In this document: positions 24,184 through 33,324 of the stretch, one piece after another | Layout of the letters: each line of letters begins with the position of its first letter | Position numbering within the stretch: position 1 is the stretch's first letter | Assembly (NCBI RefSeq): GCF_036226405.1 | Contig: NZ_CP108464.1 | Location: 6,076,001 to 6,140,000, forward strand | Source of the DNA: Streptomyces sp. NBC_01260 | Lineage (GTDB): Bacteria; Actinomycetota; Actinomycetes; Streptomycetales; Streptomycetaceae | Length of the DNA: 64,000 nucleotides | Reading direction: 5' to 3' | Notes under the pieces: model-generated | The model's input: only the letters and a program-made list of their open reading frames with translations | Told to the model about the DNA's origin: nothing | Database searches by the model: none | Program-made: the position numbers and the translations under genes

Positions 24184-27100
24184 GTGGCTATGCCCCCAGC
24201 GTTCAAGGCGGGCACGACCGCCCTGGTGCGCGCAGCCGCTCGACCGTCGGTGACCGAGCTTCCCCTACCGGACTTCGACGACCGGTCCTTCCGAGCCGAG
24301 GAGTTGGAGGAGGTCACCACCGGACGCCTCGCCTGGATTCGCAGCATCTGGCACGACCCGGGCATCGCACAGGCCCTCCGCCATGCCAGCCCGGTTCTCG
24401 CCGCCGAAGTCGAGGCCCTGGAGAGTGCTAACTCCCCTTCTGCTCGCGAAGTCCGCCGCGTTGGAGTGTCGGTGGCGCGCTACCTCCTGCGCGCGCTGCA
24501 CCGGCCCACACCGTTCGGACTGTTCGCCGGAGTCACCACGGCCACCTTCGACGCCGAGCCCCACTCCCGCTGGGGCCAGAACCACGAGGTCGTGGCCCGC
24601 GCCGGTGCGGAGTGGGCGGGGAGGCTGATCGAGCAGTTAGAAAGGAGCGGAGAGCTGCTGCCGCTCCTGTCGGTCGTCGTCAACAACACCACCTTCGAGC
24701 GCGACGGCAGTCTCGTCGTCCCCTACCAGGACGACGGGCCGACTGGTCAGCGGCGAGCGGTCGAGGCGTCCGTCGAGCTGTCGGCGCCGGTCCGGCGTAT
24801 CCTCCGCGCGGCTGACGCGCCGATCCGGATCGGGGAACTCGCCGAGAAGCTGATGGCCGAGTTCCCGGCCGTGGCCCCGGAGCGCGTCAAGCGGCTCCTC
24901 GCAGGCCTGGTGCGGCGGCGCGTGCTGATCACCAACCTCCACGCGCCGGCGACCGAGACCGACGCGCTCGGTCACCTCGTCACTCAGCTCGACGCGGTCC
25001 ATGCCGAGGACATTCGTCTCCTGGCTCCCGTCGTCCGGGAGCTACGCGCCGTCCACGCCGGGCTGGAGCAGTGCGGCACCACAGAGGGCCGGGACGCCGT
25101 AGCGACCCGGATGCGCGATCTGGTGCCGGGCCTCCGGCGTCACCCGCTCGCCCTGGACCTGTGCCTGGACGCCACCGTGGTGCTCCCCGATCTGGTCGCC
25201 CGCGAGGTCGAGCGCGCCGCCACGATCCTCACCCGTCTCTGCGCCCGCCCGTACGGTACCGAGCCGTGGAACGAGTACCACCAGCGGTTCTATGAGCGGT
25301 TCGGCGTCGGCACCATGGTGCCGCTTATGGAAGTTGTCGCAGACAGCGGCGTCGGCTACCCGGACGGGTACCCGGGCAGGCCGACCGGCGAAGGCCGCCG
25401 GCGCCTGTCGCCGCGGGACGATGTGCTGCTCCGCCTCGCCCAGGCCGCGGCGCTCGACGGCCGCGACGAGGTCGTGCTGACCGACGAGATCGTGGCCGCC
25501 CTGGACCGAGGCCCGCAGGAGCCGCGGATACCGTGCCACCTGGAGGTGGGCGTGCGGCTGCACGCGGCCACCCTCGCCGAAGTCCGCCGCGGGCGGTTCA
25601 CCGTGGAGTTGACCAGCGTGTCACGCGGAGCCGGGGTTACCGCCGGACGCTTCCTCAGCGTCCTCCCGGCCACACAACGCGATTGCCTGCAAGCGGAGTT
25701 GGCTGACCTACCCACGGCCGACGACGGCACGGTGGCGGCGCAGCTATCCTTCCCCGCGCTGTTGCCCGACACCGCACACGTCACCCGAACCCCGCGCGTG
25801 CTGCCGCTGGTGGTCAGCCTGCAAGAGCACCGCGCCCCCGACGCCGCAGTGCTCACGCCGACGGACCTGGCACTGGCGTGCGACGGCCGCCGGATGTACC
25901 TGGCGGCCCCGAGCCGCGGCGTGCGCGTCGAGGCCGTCGGCATGAACGCGCTGAACCTCGCCGAGCACACTCTGCCCCTGGCGCGGTTGATCACCGAGGT
26001 GTCCCGGGCGCAGAACGCTCAGGTCACCCGGTTCGACTGGGGTGCCGCCGCAGCAATGCCGTTCCTCCCCCGCCTGCGGTACGGCCGCATCGTGCTGGTC
26101 GCGGCCCGATGGCGGCTGGAGGCCGGCGACCTCCCCGACCGCCACCGCCCCGGCTCGGACTGGGACGCGGCGCTGTCCGGCTGGCGGGAGCACCGGCGCC
26201 TGCCGCAGCACGTGTACCTCGTCCAAGACGACCGGCGCCTGCCGCTCGACCTCGATGAGCCCGGCCACCGGAGCCTGCTGCGCCAGCACCTCGACCGCGC
26301 CGGTACGGCTCTGCTGACGGAAGCCGCTCCTCCCGGGGCGGACGGCTGGACCGGGGGCCGGGCCCACGAGATCGCGGTGCCCCTCAAAGCGGTCCGGCCT
26401 CCGGCCTGGCCTGCCCTTCCCACGCCGACCACCGCCCGCGCGCTGTCCCCAGCCCAGATCCAGACCCCGTCCACCTCCCCAATGCTCCTCGTGGCCCTGT
26501 ACGGTGACCCGCGGCGTCAAGACGCCCTGCTGGCCCGGCACGTGCCCGACCTGATGCGGCGCCTCTGCTCTCCTCCCTGGTGGTACGTCCGCTTCCGCGA
26601 CCCCCGGCAGCACCTTCGCCTGCGGATCGCGCTGCCCGACCCGGGCGACTTCGCCGACACCACCCACGCGGTCAGCGCCTGGGCCGACGAGTTGCGGACC
26701 GCCGGGCTGCTGGCGGACCTGCGCTATCCCACCTCCTACCGCGAGACGGGCCGGTGGGGCTCGGGAACGGCGTGGGACGCGGCCGAGGCCGTGTTCCGCG
26801 CGGACTCCCTGGCCACGGTGGCGCAGCTCGCCCAGCCCGTCCGGCCCGCGCAGCGCACGCTCGTGGCCGCGCACTTCTTCGCCATCGCCTCCGCCCTTCT
26901 CGGCGGCCCGGACACCGGCGCGCGCTGGCTGATCGACCACATCGAGCCGACCGCGCCCAATCCGGTCCCACGCTCGCAGTTCACCGACGCCGTGCGGCTG
27001 GCAGATCCACGCGATGACTGGGCGGCCCTGCGGTCAGAGCCCGGCGGCGCCGCGATCGTGGACGCCTGGGCCGAGCGCACCGCTGCGCTCGCCACGTACA

Positions 27101-27279
27101 GGCCGCACCTGTCCGGCCCGCACGCCGATGGCATCGTCGTGGACGGGGTGCTGACCTCCCTGCTGCACGTCCACTTCGTACGGCACATCGCGGTGGACTT
27201 CCCCGAGGAAGAGGTCTGCCTATATCTGGCCCGCGCCGCCGCCCTGGCCTTCACCGCCCGCGCCAGGAGGCGACCGTGA
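24184..27279 (+). CDS. lanB: Class I lanthipeptide dehydratase LanB (full length)
   Basis: It glutamylates and then eliminates Ser/Thr of the precursor using Glu-tRNA. The 1031 residues comprise the N-terminal glutamylation domain (about 1-690; RYLLRALHRPTPFGLFAGV near 105-123, PYGTEPWNEYHQRFYERFG) and a SpaB_C elimination domain from about 765 (WWYVRFRDPRQHLRLRI, RETGRWGSGTAWDAAEAVF). The GTG at 24184 has AGGGA 8 bp upstream; an ATG two codons on is the alternative. A TTA leucine codon at 24637 makes translation bldA-dependent. The stop overlaps the lanC start. Confidence 0.95.
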   Translation: MAMPPAFKAGTTALVRAAARPSVTELPLPDFDDRSFRAEELEEVTTGRLAWIRSIWHDPGIAQALRHASPVLAAEVEALESANSPSAREVRRVGVSVARYLLRALHRPTPFGLFAGVTTATFDAEPHSRWGQNHEVVARAGAEWAGRLIEQLERSGELLPLLSVVVNNTTFERDGSLVVPYQDDGPTGQRRAVEASVELSAPVRRILRAADAPIRIGELAEKLMAEFPAVAPERVKRLLAGLVRRRVLITNLHAPATETDALGHLVTQLDAVHAEDIRLLAPVVRELRAVHAGLEQCGTTEGRDAVATRMRDLVPGLRRHPLALDLCLDATVVLPDLVAREVERAATILTRLCARPYGTEPWNEYHQRFYERFGVGTMVPLMEVVADSGVGYPDGYPGRPTGEGRRRLSPRDDVLLRLAQAAALDGRDEVVLTDEIVAALDRGPQEPRIPCHLEVGVRLHAATLAEVRRGRFTVELTSVSRGAGVTAGRFLSVLPATQRDCLQAELADLPTADDGTVAAQLSFPALLPDTAHVTRTPRVLPLVVSLQEHRAPDAAVLTPTDLALACDGRRMYLAAPSRGVRVEAVGMNALNLAEHTLPLARLITEVSRAQNAQVTRFDWGAAAAMPFLPRLRYGRIVLVAARWRLEAGDLPDRHRPGSDWDAALSGWREHRRLPQHVYLVQDDRRLPLDLDEPGHRSLLRQHLDRAGTALLTEAAPPGADGWTGGRAHEIAVPLKAVRPPAWPALPTPTTARALSPAQIQTPSTSPMLLVALYGDPRRQDALLARHVPDLMRRLCSPPWWYVRFRDPRQHLRLRIALPDPGDFADTTHAVSAWADELRTAGLLADLRYPTSYRETGRWGSGTAWDAAEAVFRADSLATVAQLAQPVRPAQRTLVAAHFFAIASALLGGPDTGARWLIDHIEPTAPNPVPRSQFTDAVRLADPRDDWAALRSEPGGAAIVDAWAERTAALATYRPHLSGPHADGIVVDGVLTSLLHVHFVRHIAVDFPEEEVCLYLARAAALAFTARARRRP

Positions 27280-28541
27280 CCCACACAGCAGCCGCGGTGG
27301 CCGCCGCCATCGCCGACCGGCTCGCCCACCCCGACCAGGCGCCGACGGCGGCCACTGACGACGCCAACCGGCAGCACCTCGCCTACGGCCCGACAGGCAT
27401 CGCCCTGTTGCACATCGAACGCGCCGCGGCCGGGCTTGCCCCCTGGCAGCGCGCCCACGACTGGCTGGCCGCCTCGACCCGCGAGCCCTTCACCGGCGGC
27501 CCGGACAGCCACCCCTTCTACGGCGCCCCGGCGCTCGCCCATGCCGTGGCGTGCGCCGCCGACCAGCTTCCGGACTCCTACCGGCGCGGCCTCGATGTGC
27601 TGGACCGGCAGGTGACGGCAGACGCCCGGCGGCGCCTTGACGCCGCGCACCGCCGGATCGAAGCAGGGCAGCTTCCGGCACTCGCCGAGTTCGACGCCAT
27701 CCGGGGCTTGAGCGGGTACGGCGCCTACCTGCTGCGCCGCGACCCTGCGGGCCCGGTGACCCGGGCCGTTCTCGACTACTGTGTGCGCCTGACCGACCCG
27801 GTCACCGACAGCGGCGAACGCCTGCCGGGCTGGTGGGTTCCGACCGGGCCGTCCGGCAGGCCGGACGACCGCTTCCCCGGTGGGCACGCCAACCACGGCA
27901 TGGCACACGGCGTCGGCGCGGTCCTCGCGCTGCTGGCGCTTGCCGCCCGCCGCGGCACCACCGTCACCGGCCACCATCAGGCGATGCGCACCATCCTTGC
28001 CTGGCTGGAGCAGTGGAAGGCGCCCACCGGGCGCGGCACGGCTTGGCCGTACTGGATCAGCCGTGAGGAACTGCGCAGCGGCCGGCCCGCGGCCGCGGCA
28101 CCACGGCGGCCGAGCTGGTGCTACGGCACCGCGGGCTTGGCCCGTGCCCAGCAGCTCGCCGCGCTCGCCCTCGGCGACAGCGACCTCCAGGTCGAGGCCG
28201 AGGCCGCCCTGCTGGACGCGCTGAGCGACCGCGTGCAGCTTCGCGTCACCACGGACAGCGGCCTGTGCCACGGCATCGCCGGTTTGATCCACATCGCGGC
28301 GCGTGCCGCCGCCGACGCCGACCGGGCCACCGCCGGCCAGCTCCGCGCCATCATCCCCGCCCTTCTCACCATGCTGGTCCTGCCCGGCACCGCCCCGGAC
28401 GACGCCGCTGCCCTGTTGCTGAAGGACGCGGCGGGCGCCGGTCTCCTCGACGGCGCCGCCGGAACCGCGCTGGGACTGCTCACCGCGGACAGCACGGACC
28501 CGCCCCGCACTGCCTGGGACGCCTGCCTACTCACCGCCTGA
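27276..28541 (+). CDS. lanC: Lanthionine synthetase C-family cyclase
   Basis: It adds cysteine thiols to dehydroamino acids to form thioether rings. The 421-residue protein is an alpha-toroid with the zinc ligands C282 (SWCYGTAG), C331 and H332 (GLCHGIAG) and the conserved NHGMAHG (206-212). FYGAPALAHA and DLLDGAAG-like repeats (GLLDGAAGTALGL) mark the toroid. The GTG start overlaps lanB by GTGA, so the two are translationally coupled, consistent with a LanB-LanC complex. Confidence 0.95.
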   Translation: MTHTAAAVAAAIADRLAHPDQAPTAATDDANRQHLAYGPTGIALLHIERAAAGLAPWQRAHDWLAASTREPFTGGPDSHPFYGAPALAHAVACAADQLPDSYRRGLDVLDRQVTADARRRLDAAHRRIEAGQLPALAEFDAIRGLSGYGAYLLRRDPAGPVTRAVLDYCVRLTDPVTDSGERLPGWWVPTGPSGRPDDRFPGGHANHGMAHGVGAVLALLALAARRGTTVTGHHQAMRTILAWLEQWKAPTGRGTAWPYWISREELRSGRPAAAAPRRPSWCYGTAGLARAQQLAALALGDSDLQVEAEAALLDALSDRVQLRVTTDSGLCHGIAGLIHIAARAAADADRATAGQLRAIIPALLTMLVLPGTAPDDAAALLLKDAAGAGLLDGAAGTALGLLTADSTDPPRTAWDACLLTA

Positions 28542-28562
28542 ATCCGACCGAAGGACTTCTCG

Positions 28563-30632
28563 ATGCGCCCCGACCGCTGGCAGCAGCACAGCATCACCTT
28601 CCCCGACCGGGACACGGGACAGCGCGCCGTCACCGAACGCCTCGCCCCGGCGCTGCTTGCCGCCGAGGCCGACGGGCAGCTCAGCGGCTGGTGGTTCATG
28701 AACAAGCAGCCCTGGCGCCTGCGGTACGTCGCCGACGAGCCCGCCCCGATCGTGCTGGCCCGGCTGGACGATTGGGTGGCCGACGGCACCGCGCAGTCCC
28801 ACACGACCGGGATCTACGAGCCGGAGACCGAGGCGTTCGGCGGGGCGGACGCCATGACGGCCGCGCACGCCCTCTTCCACGAGGACAGCCGCCACCTCCT
28901 CACCTACCCCGTCCACAACGAGCACCTGGGGCGACGCGAGACCGCCATCCTGCTGATGAGCAGCCTGATGCGCGCCTCGGGTCTCGACTGGTTCGAGCAG
29001 GGCGACGTGTGGGCGAAGGTCTCCGTACTGCGCCCCGGTACCGGCACGCCCGGGTCCCCGCGCCAGACCTCGGCAATGCGGACCCTGATGACCACCGAAG
29101 CCCGCAGCCTGTGCCGCGAGCGCGGGCCGCTGGACGGCCACGGCGACTGGATCGCCGCCTTCGAGCGTGTCGGCACCACGCTCGCCTACCTTGCCGCCCA
29201 GGGCGACCTGACCCGCGGACTGCGCGCCGTCATCGCGCACCACGCCATCTTCCACGCCAACCGTGCCGGTCTGCCGTCCGCCGACCAGCACACCCTGTTC
29301 AACATCGCACGAGAGGCAATCATGGGTTCGAGTGAAAACACCGCGTCAGCAACAGAATCAGGCTTTGCGGCCCATAGCGTCAGCACGGTGAACACCGACA
29401 CACTCACCGCCCCCGGGGCCAACGCCGAACAGCTCCGCAACGCCCTGGTCGACCAGATCAAGGCCGACGGCCACGCCCGCACCCCCGCGGTCGAAGCCGC
29501 CCTGCGCACCGTGCCCCGGCACCTGTTCGTCCCTGACACCTCGCTGGCCGACGCCTATGACAACAGCCCGGTCAACGTGAAGTACGACCCCGAGGGCACC
29601 TCGATCTCCTGCGCCTCCCAGCCAGCCGTCGTCGCCCTCATGCTGGACCAGCTCGAAGCCCAGCCGGGCGAGCACATCCTCGAACTCGGCGCCGGCACCG
29701 GCTACAACGCCGCCCTGATCGGCCACCTCGTCGGCCCGAGCGGACACGTCACCACCATCGACGTCGATGACGACCTGGTCGAAGGCGCCCGAGCCCACCT
29801 CGCCGCCGCTGGAGCCACCAACGTCGAGGCCCTGACGCGCGACGGCGCCCTCGGCCACGCCGAAGGTGCCCCGTACGACCGGATCATCGCCACCGTCGGC
29901 GCGCACGGCATCCCCCACGCCTGGCTCGACCAGCTCGCCGAGGGCGGCCGACTCGTCACCCCGCAGCGAATCACGGGCAGCGTCTCGCGCTCCATCATCT
30001 ACGTGGCGCGCGAAGGCCGGTGGCATTCGGTCGGCTCGGAGATGAACACCTTCATGCCGCTGCGCCGGGGCATCGCCGACGACGACCGCCGCGCCGTGCC
30101 GCTCAGCACGGACGGCGCCGTGCGCCTCCAGGCCCCGGCCAGCCTGGCGCTCGACGCCGACGCCCTTGCCGGTGTCCTTGATGAGCCGCGCGTCGAGGAG
30201 TGGACCGGGATGACAGTCCGCGCGGGGGAGTCCCCGGAATGGATGGAGCTGTTCGTCTCCTGCGTCCTGCCATCCGGGCTGATCCGGATGCTCTTCCCTC
30301 AGTCCGTCAAGGGCACGGTGCTGACCGATGACCCCTACCCCTCGGCCACGGCCGCCGTCGAGAAGGGCGCCGTCACCTATCTCGCACGGCGTCCCTCGGA
30401 GCAGAAGACCCCCGAGGGCGACAAGCTCTGGGAGTTCGGCGTCATCGGCCACGGCCCCGGGAGCGACGAGCTGGCCGCCAAGGTCGCCGAGGCCGTCCGC
30501 GCCTGGGACCGCGAGTACCGCGGCCGGGTCGCCACCTTCGAGATCCTGCCGCTCGACGCGCCCGCGGACGAGCAGCCCGGTGTCTTCGTCCTCGGCACCC
30601 CGCTGAACCGCGTCCGCGTCACCTGGCAGTAG
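28563..30632 (+). CDS. Fusion of thiopeptide-type LanB C-domain and FxLD PIMT-like methyltransferase
   Basis: One 689-residue protein with two modules. Residues 1-250 are a thiopeptide-type bacteriocin domain (small LanB elimination fold: WWFMNKQPWRLRYVADEP, DRETAILLMSSLMR-like). Residues 285-689 are a protein-isoaspartate O-methyltransferase relative with the SAM motif LELGAGTG (373-380) and RTVPRHLFVPD. PIMT-like enzymes of lanthipeptides methylate an Asp to drive aspartimide or isoaspartate formation. An in-frame ATG at 29322 (Met254) after GAGAGG could give a free methyltransferase. A terminator follows. Confidence 0.92.
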   Translation: MRPDRWQQHSITFPDRDTGQRAVTERLAPALLAAEADGQLSGWWFMNKQPWRLRYVADEPAPIVLARLDDWVADGTAQSHTTGIYEPETEAFGGADAMTAAHALFHEDSRHLLTYPVHNEHLGRRETAILLMSSLMRASGLDWFEQGDVWAKVSVLRPGTGTPGSPRQTSAMRTLMTTEARSLCRERGPLDGHGDWIAAFERVGTTLAYLAAQGDLTRGLRAVIAHHAIFHANRAGLPSADQHTLFNIAREAIMGSSENTASATESGFAAHSVSTVNTDTLTAPGANAEQLRNALVDQIKADGHARTPAVEAALRTVPRHLFVPDTSLADAYDNSPVNVKYDPEGTSISCASQPAVVALMLDQLEAQPGEHILELGAGTGYNAALIGHLVGPSGHVTTIDVDDDLVEGARAHLAAAGATNVEALTRDGALGHAEGAPYDRIIATVGAHGIPHAWLDQLAEGGRLVTPQRITGSVSRSIIYVAREGRWHSVGSEMNTFMPLRRGIADDDRRAVPLSTDGAVRLQAPASLALDADALAGVLDEPRVEEWTGMTVRAGESPEWMELFVSCVLPSGLIRMLFPQSVKGTVLTDDPYPSATAAVEKGAVTYLARRPSEQKTPEGDKLWEFGVIGHGPGSDELAAKVAEAVRAWDREYRGRVATFEILPLDAPADEQPGVFVLGTPLNRVRVTWQ

Positions 30633-30643
30633 CTGATCCGCCT

Positions 30644-30679
30644 GCGTGGTGCCCGCCGACCGGCTGGCGGGCACCACGC
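30644..30679 (+). terminator. Terminator of the lanthipeptide operon
   Basis: GCGTGGTGCCCGCC and GGCGGGCACCACGC form a perfect 14-bp stem with an 8-nt loop, 11 bp after the methyltransferase stop. The next gene begins 43 bp later. Confidence 0.8.
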
Positions 30680-30721
30680 GGCCCTTCCCGCTCCTCGTCG
30701 TCTTCACCCCCGGGGGACCTC

Positions 30722-31852
30722 ATGGACCTGAACGGACCCATAGCGCAGCGCTTCCCGCTCATCTACCGATTCCGACCCGCCTGTCTGCCCCTGCCCCGGC
30801 GCGTGCACGGCTTGGCCGAACTCGCCGACGCCGCAGCCGCAAAGGCTGACCAGGGCCTCGCCTCGGCCGTCTACAACCAGGCCGCCCTCATCGCCTCCGA
30901 CCTAGAGCTGCCCGACCTCGCGCGGAAGATGTGCCACCAGCACGCCGCCGCCTACCTCCACGCCACCCCCCTGCCCGGCATGACCGCGATCCGCGCCCTC
31001 GAACCCGTGGTGAACCTCGCCCGCCTCCAGATCCGCGCGGGCGCCGCCGACGACGGGCGCCACCGTCTGCTGCACCTCTTCGACGCCGTCACCAAAGGCA
31101 CCAGCGCTCAGTTCGAAGGGGTCCACGTCCCGGCCGACCTCACCCTCACCGACAGCGACCGCCACGAGGTGCGCACCTGGCTGTGGAAGGTAGTCCTGGC
31201 CGACGGCACCCGCACCCTGACCACGGCCGGCCGCTGGGCGGAGGCGCTGGCCCACATCGAGGAACACCGGGGCATCGGGCAGCGCATGCTGGACGGCCGC
31301 CAGGTCGCCGTCCTGGCCGCACTCAGCCACACCCCCACCGACGCCGCAGCGCTCATCACCATGACCACACCCGGAGAACGCTGGGAGAACGCCGTCACCG
31401 GCTGCCTCGACGTGATGTGCAGAAAGGCCCTTCGCGGCCCGGCCGTACCCCTCCTCGACACGCTGGTCGAGGACTACGTCGCGCACCAACCCGACCAGGG
31501 CATGACCGTCTTCGATACGCGCCTCGGCCTGACGATCCTGGGCCTGCTGGAGCCGCACGAGGAAGACGCAGCGCACCGGATGGTTGCAGAGCTCCACCGC
31601 CGGGCCGCCGCGGCGACCGACGGCTACGCCGCCCGTGAGTGTTTGGCTGACCACCGGTTCACCAGCCTCGCCGAGCCGCGCCAGCTCGAGGCGGCCCAAC
31701 GGCTTGTCCGTGCATGCGCGCTGGGCAGCGGCAGCCTCCCCGAGTCCTGGCTCGCGAGGATGACAGAGGCATTGCGGGGCAGCGACGAGGTGATCCGCGC
31801 CAGCGTCGGGCGCTCCCACCCTCAGCAGGAAGGGACTGGTGCACAGGTTTGA
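30722..31852 (+). CDS. Hypothetical helical-repeat protein following the lanthipeptide operon
   Basis: A 376-residue, almost entirely helical protein. Repeated Ala/Leu-rich helices (HGLAELADAAAAKADQGLAS, ALHHIEEHRG-like, LEAAQRLVRACALGSGSLP) suggest TPR or alpha-solenoid packing. It is cytoplasmic, without signal or membrane segments. The ATG follows GGGGGA. It lies just beyond the operon terminator in the same direction, and could be a regulator or scaffold; no function is recognised. Confidence 0.7.
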   Translation: MDLNGPIAQRFPLIYRFRPACLPLPRRVHGLAELADAAAAKADQGLASAVYNQAALIASDLELPDLARKMCHQHAAAYLHATPLPGMTAIRALEPVVNLARLQIRAGAADDGRHRLLHLFDAVTKGTSAQFEGVHVPADLTLTDSDRHEVRTWLWKVVLADGTRTLTTAGRWAEALAHIEEHRGIGQRMLDGRQVAVLAALSHTPTDAAALITMTTPGERWENAVTGCLDVMCRKALRGPAVPLLDTLVEDYVAHQPDQGMTVFDTRLGLTILGLLEPHEEDAAHRMVAELHRRAAAATDGYAARECLADHRFTSLAEPRQLEAAQRLVRACALGSGSLPESWLARMTEALRGSDEVIRASVGRSHPQQEGTGAQV

Positions 31853-32048
31853 GGTGTAGCGCTTGGGCAACCAGAGCAGCCCACCCTGCACGGCGTCGAG
31901 AAGCAGGGGAGCCAGGGGCGCGTGGCAACGCTCATCGTCGGTAGAGGGCTTTCTGAGCGCCGAACTGAACAGGCAGGAGAGAGGCCAGACACAGCATGTC
32001 CTGCGAGTTGGCTCGCCGATCACCTCAACCTCTCTACGCTGGAGCACC

Positions 32049-32558
32049 ATGAGGAAGGTCGCCGTCGTCGGCTGCGGAGGCAGTGGCAAGTCCCACGTGG
32101 CCCGCGAGCTGGGAAGGATCCTCGACGCCCCGGTGACGCACCTGGACGCCGCGTTCTACGACGACGAGTGGAACGCGTTGCCCATGGACAAGTTCAACGA
32201 CGTGCAGCGCGAGCTGGTCTCGCAGCCGCGGTGGGTGATCGACGGCAACTACAACTCGACGCTGCAGGTACGGCTCGAAGCCTGCGACACGGTGGTCCTG
32301 ATGGACGTGTCGACCGTGGCGGCCCTGTACGGGATCTTCTCCCGCCAGCTCCGGCACGGGGCCGGGCACAAGGGCAACGGAGTGCACAACCGCATCCACT
32401 GGGGCGTGATCAAGTACGTCGCCACGTACCGGCGCAAGATGCGACCCCGCGTGATGGCGAAAATCGAGGAGTTCGGCGCCGGCGCCGACGTGGTGCTGCT
32501 GGCCAACCGGCGCCAGACGCTCCGCTGGCTGCGGAAGGTGGCCGCCGAGCAGACCTGA
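32049..32558 (+). CDS. P-loop kinase-like protein (topology-modulation/adenylate-kinase type)
   Basis: A small P-loop NTPase of 169 residues. Walker A is VGCGGSGKSHVAREL (8-22), followed by the adenylate-kinase-like sequence THLDAAFYDDEW, the WVIDGNYNSTLQVRL segment and a basic C-terminal YRRKMRPRVMAKIEEF. This fits the FlaR/topology-modulation group of nucleotide kinase-like proteins, whose true substrates are not settled. The ATG has GGAG 4-7 bp upstream. Transcribed alone after a 196-bp gap. Confidence 0.85.
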   Translation: MRKVAVVGCGGSGKSHVARELGRILDAPVTHLDAAFYDDEWNALPMDKFNDVQRELVSQPRWVIDGNYNSTLQVRLEACDTVVLMDVSTVAALYGIFSRQLRHGAGHKGNGVHNRIHWGVIKYVATYRRKMRPRVMAKIEEFGAGADVVLLANRRQTLRWLRKVAAEQT

Positions 32559-32640
32559 CCGGCTCGCGCCCCGGTCAGGGGGTGCGGGATGAACGAGCCC
32601 AACCCGTCCTCTGCCGAGGAAACGGCCACCGCTGTTGCCG

Positions 32641-33144
32641 TCAGATGGGCCGCAGTACCTGATCAGGCTCTGCGGAAGCAGCCGCAGCGTACTCTGCGAA
32701 GTCCACGTTGCCGAGCGCCAGGTCAGCCTGGACGCCGTGTACCGCGGCGGGCACGGCTCGAAACTCACGGGGCTCCGGCGACTCGATGAGTTCCTGGTAA
32801 TAGACGGGGTCGAGGCCACTCACGTCCTCCCAGAGTGTCGACAGAGCCAGCAACGCCTGCTCCGGCGACTTCATCGTGTCGCGGTCAGCGAGGAAGACGA
32901 AAATCAGGTCCCCATCCACCACGGCGGCAAGAACCTCGTCGGGCGTTGCTCCTGACCAAGCGGGCGCTTCGACCAACTGCACTGTTGCGGCAGTCTCACC
33001 GCTTGGCCCCCACGGGCGGCGCAACTCCCCAACCACCGCATTCCACGCCTCGTCGTCGCTGAAGTCGGTCCTGATGACGAGAACGTCGAACAAGTCGCGT
33101 CCAATCTCAGGCAGCATTCGCGCAGGGCCCTCCGGCATCGTCAT
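32641..33144 (-). CDS. DUF6924-like protein
   Basis: A 167-residue acidic protein beginning TMPEGPARMLPEIGRDLFDVLVIRTDFS. The pattern LVIRTDFSDDEAWNAV, the segment GDLIFVFLADRDTM and the tail FRAVPAAVHGVQADLALGNVDFAEYA match DUF6924 as I know it. The start at 33144 is preferred over 33312 because the upstream 56 residues look unstructured. Function unknown; such genes are frequent in Streptomyces accessory regions. Confidence 0.75.
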   Translation of the reverse strand: MTMPEGPARMLPEIGRDLFDVLVIRTDFSDDEAWNAVVGELRRPWGPSGETAATVQLVEAPAWSGATPDEVLAAVVDGDLIFVFLADRDTMKSPEQALLALSTLWEDVSGLDPVYYQELIESPEPREFRAVPAAVHGVQADLALGNVDFAEYAAAASAEPDQVLRPI

Positions 33145-33324
33145 GCCCAGCACTCTCACACGCCGCACTGATCCAGACCCTGGCAAGGAGCCACAGCCAA
33201 GTGTCGGGATCGGGAAGGCATCTTCTGACCCGCTGGCTGGCGGGCAACCGGCCCTGGAGATCGAGTCGATGCATCCGCACAGGTGCCGATAGGCCGATGC
33301 GTCGCGACGCACAAGCGTGGCGTG

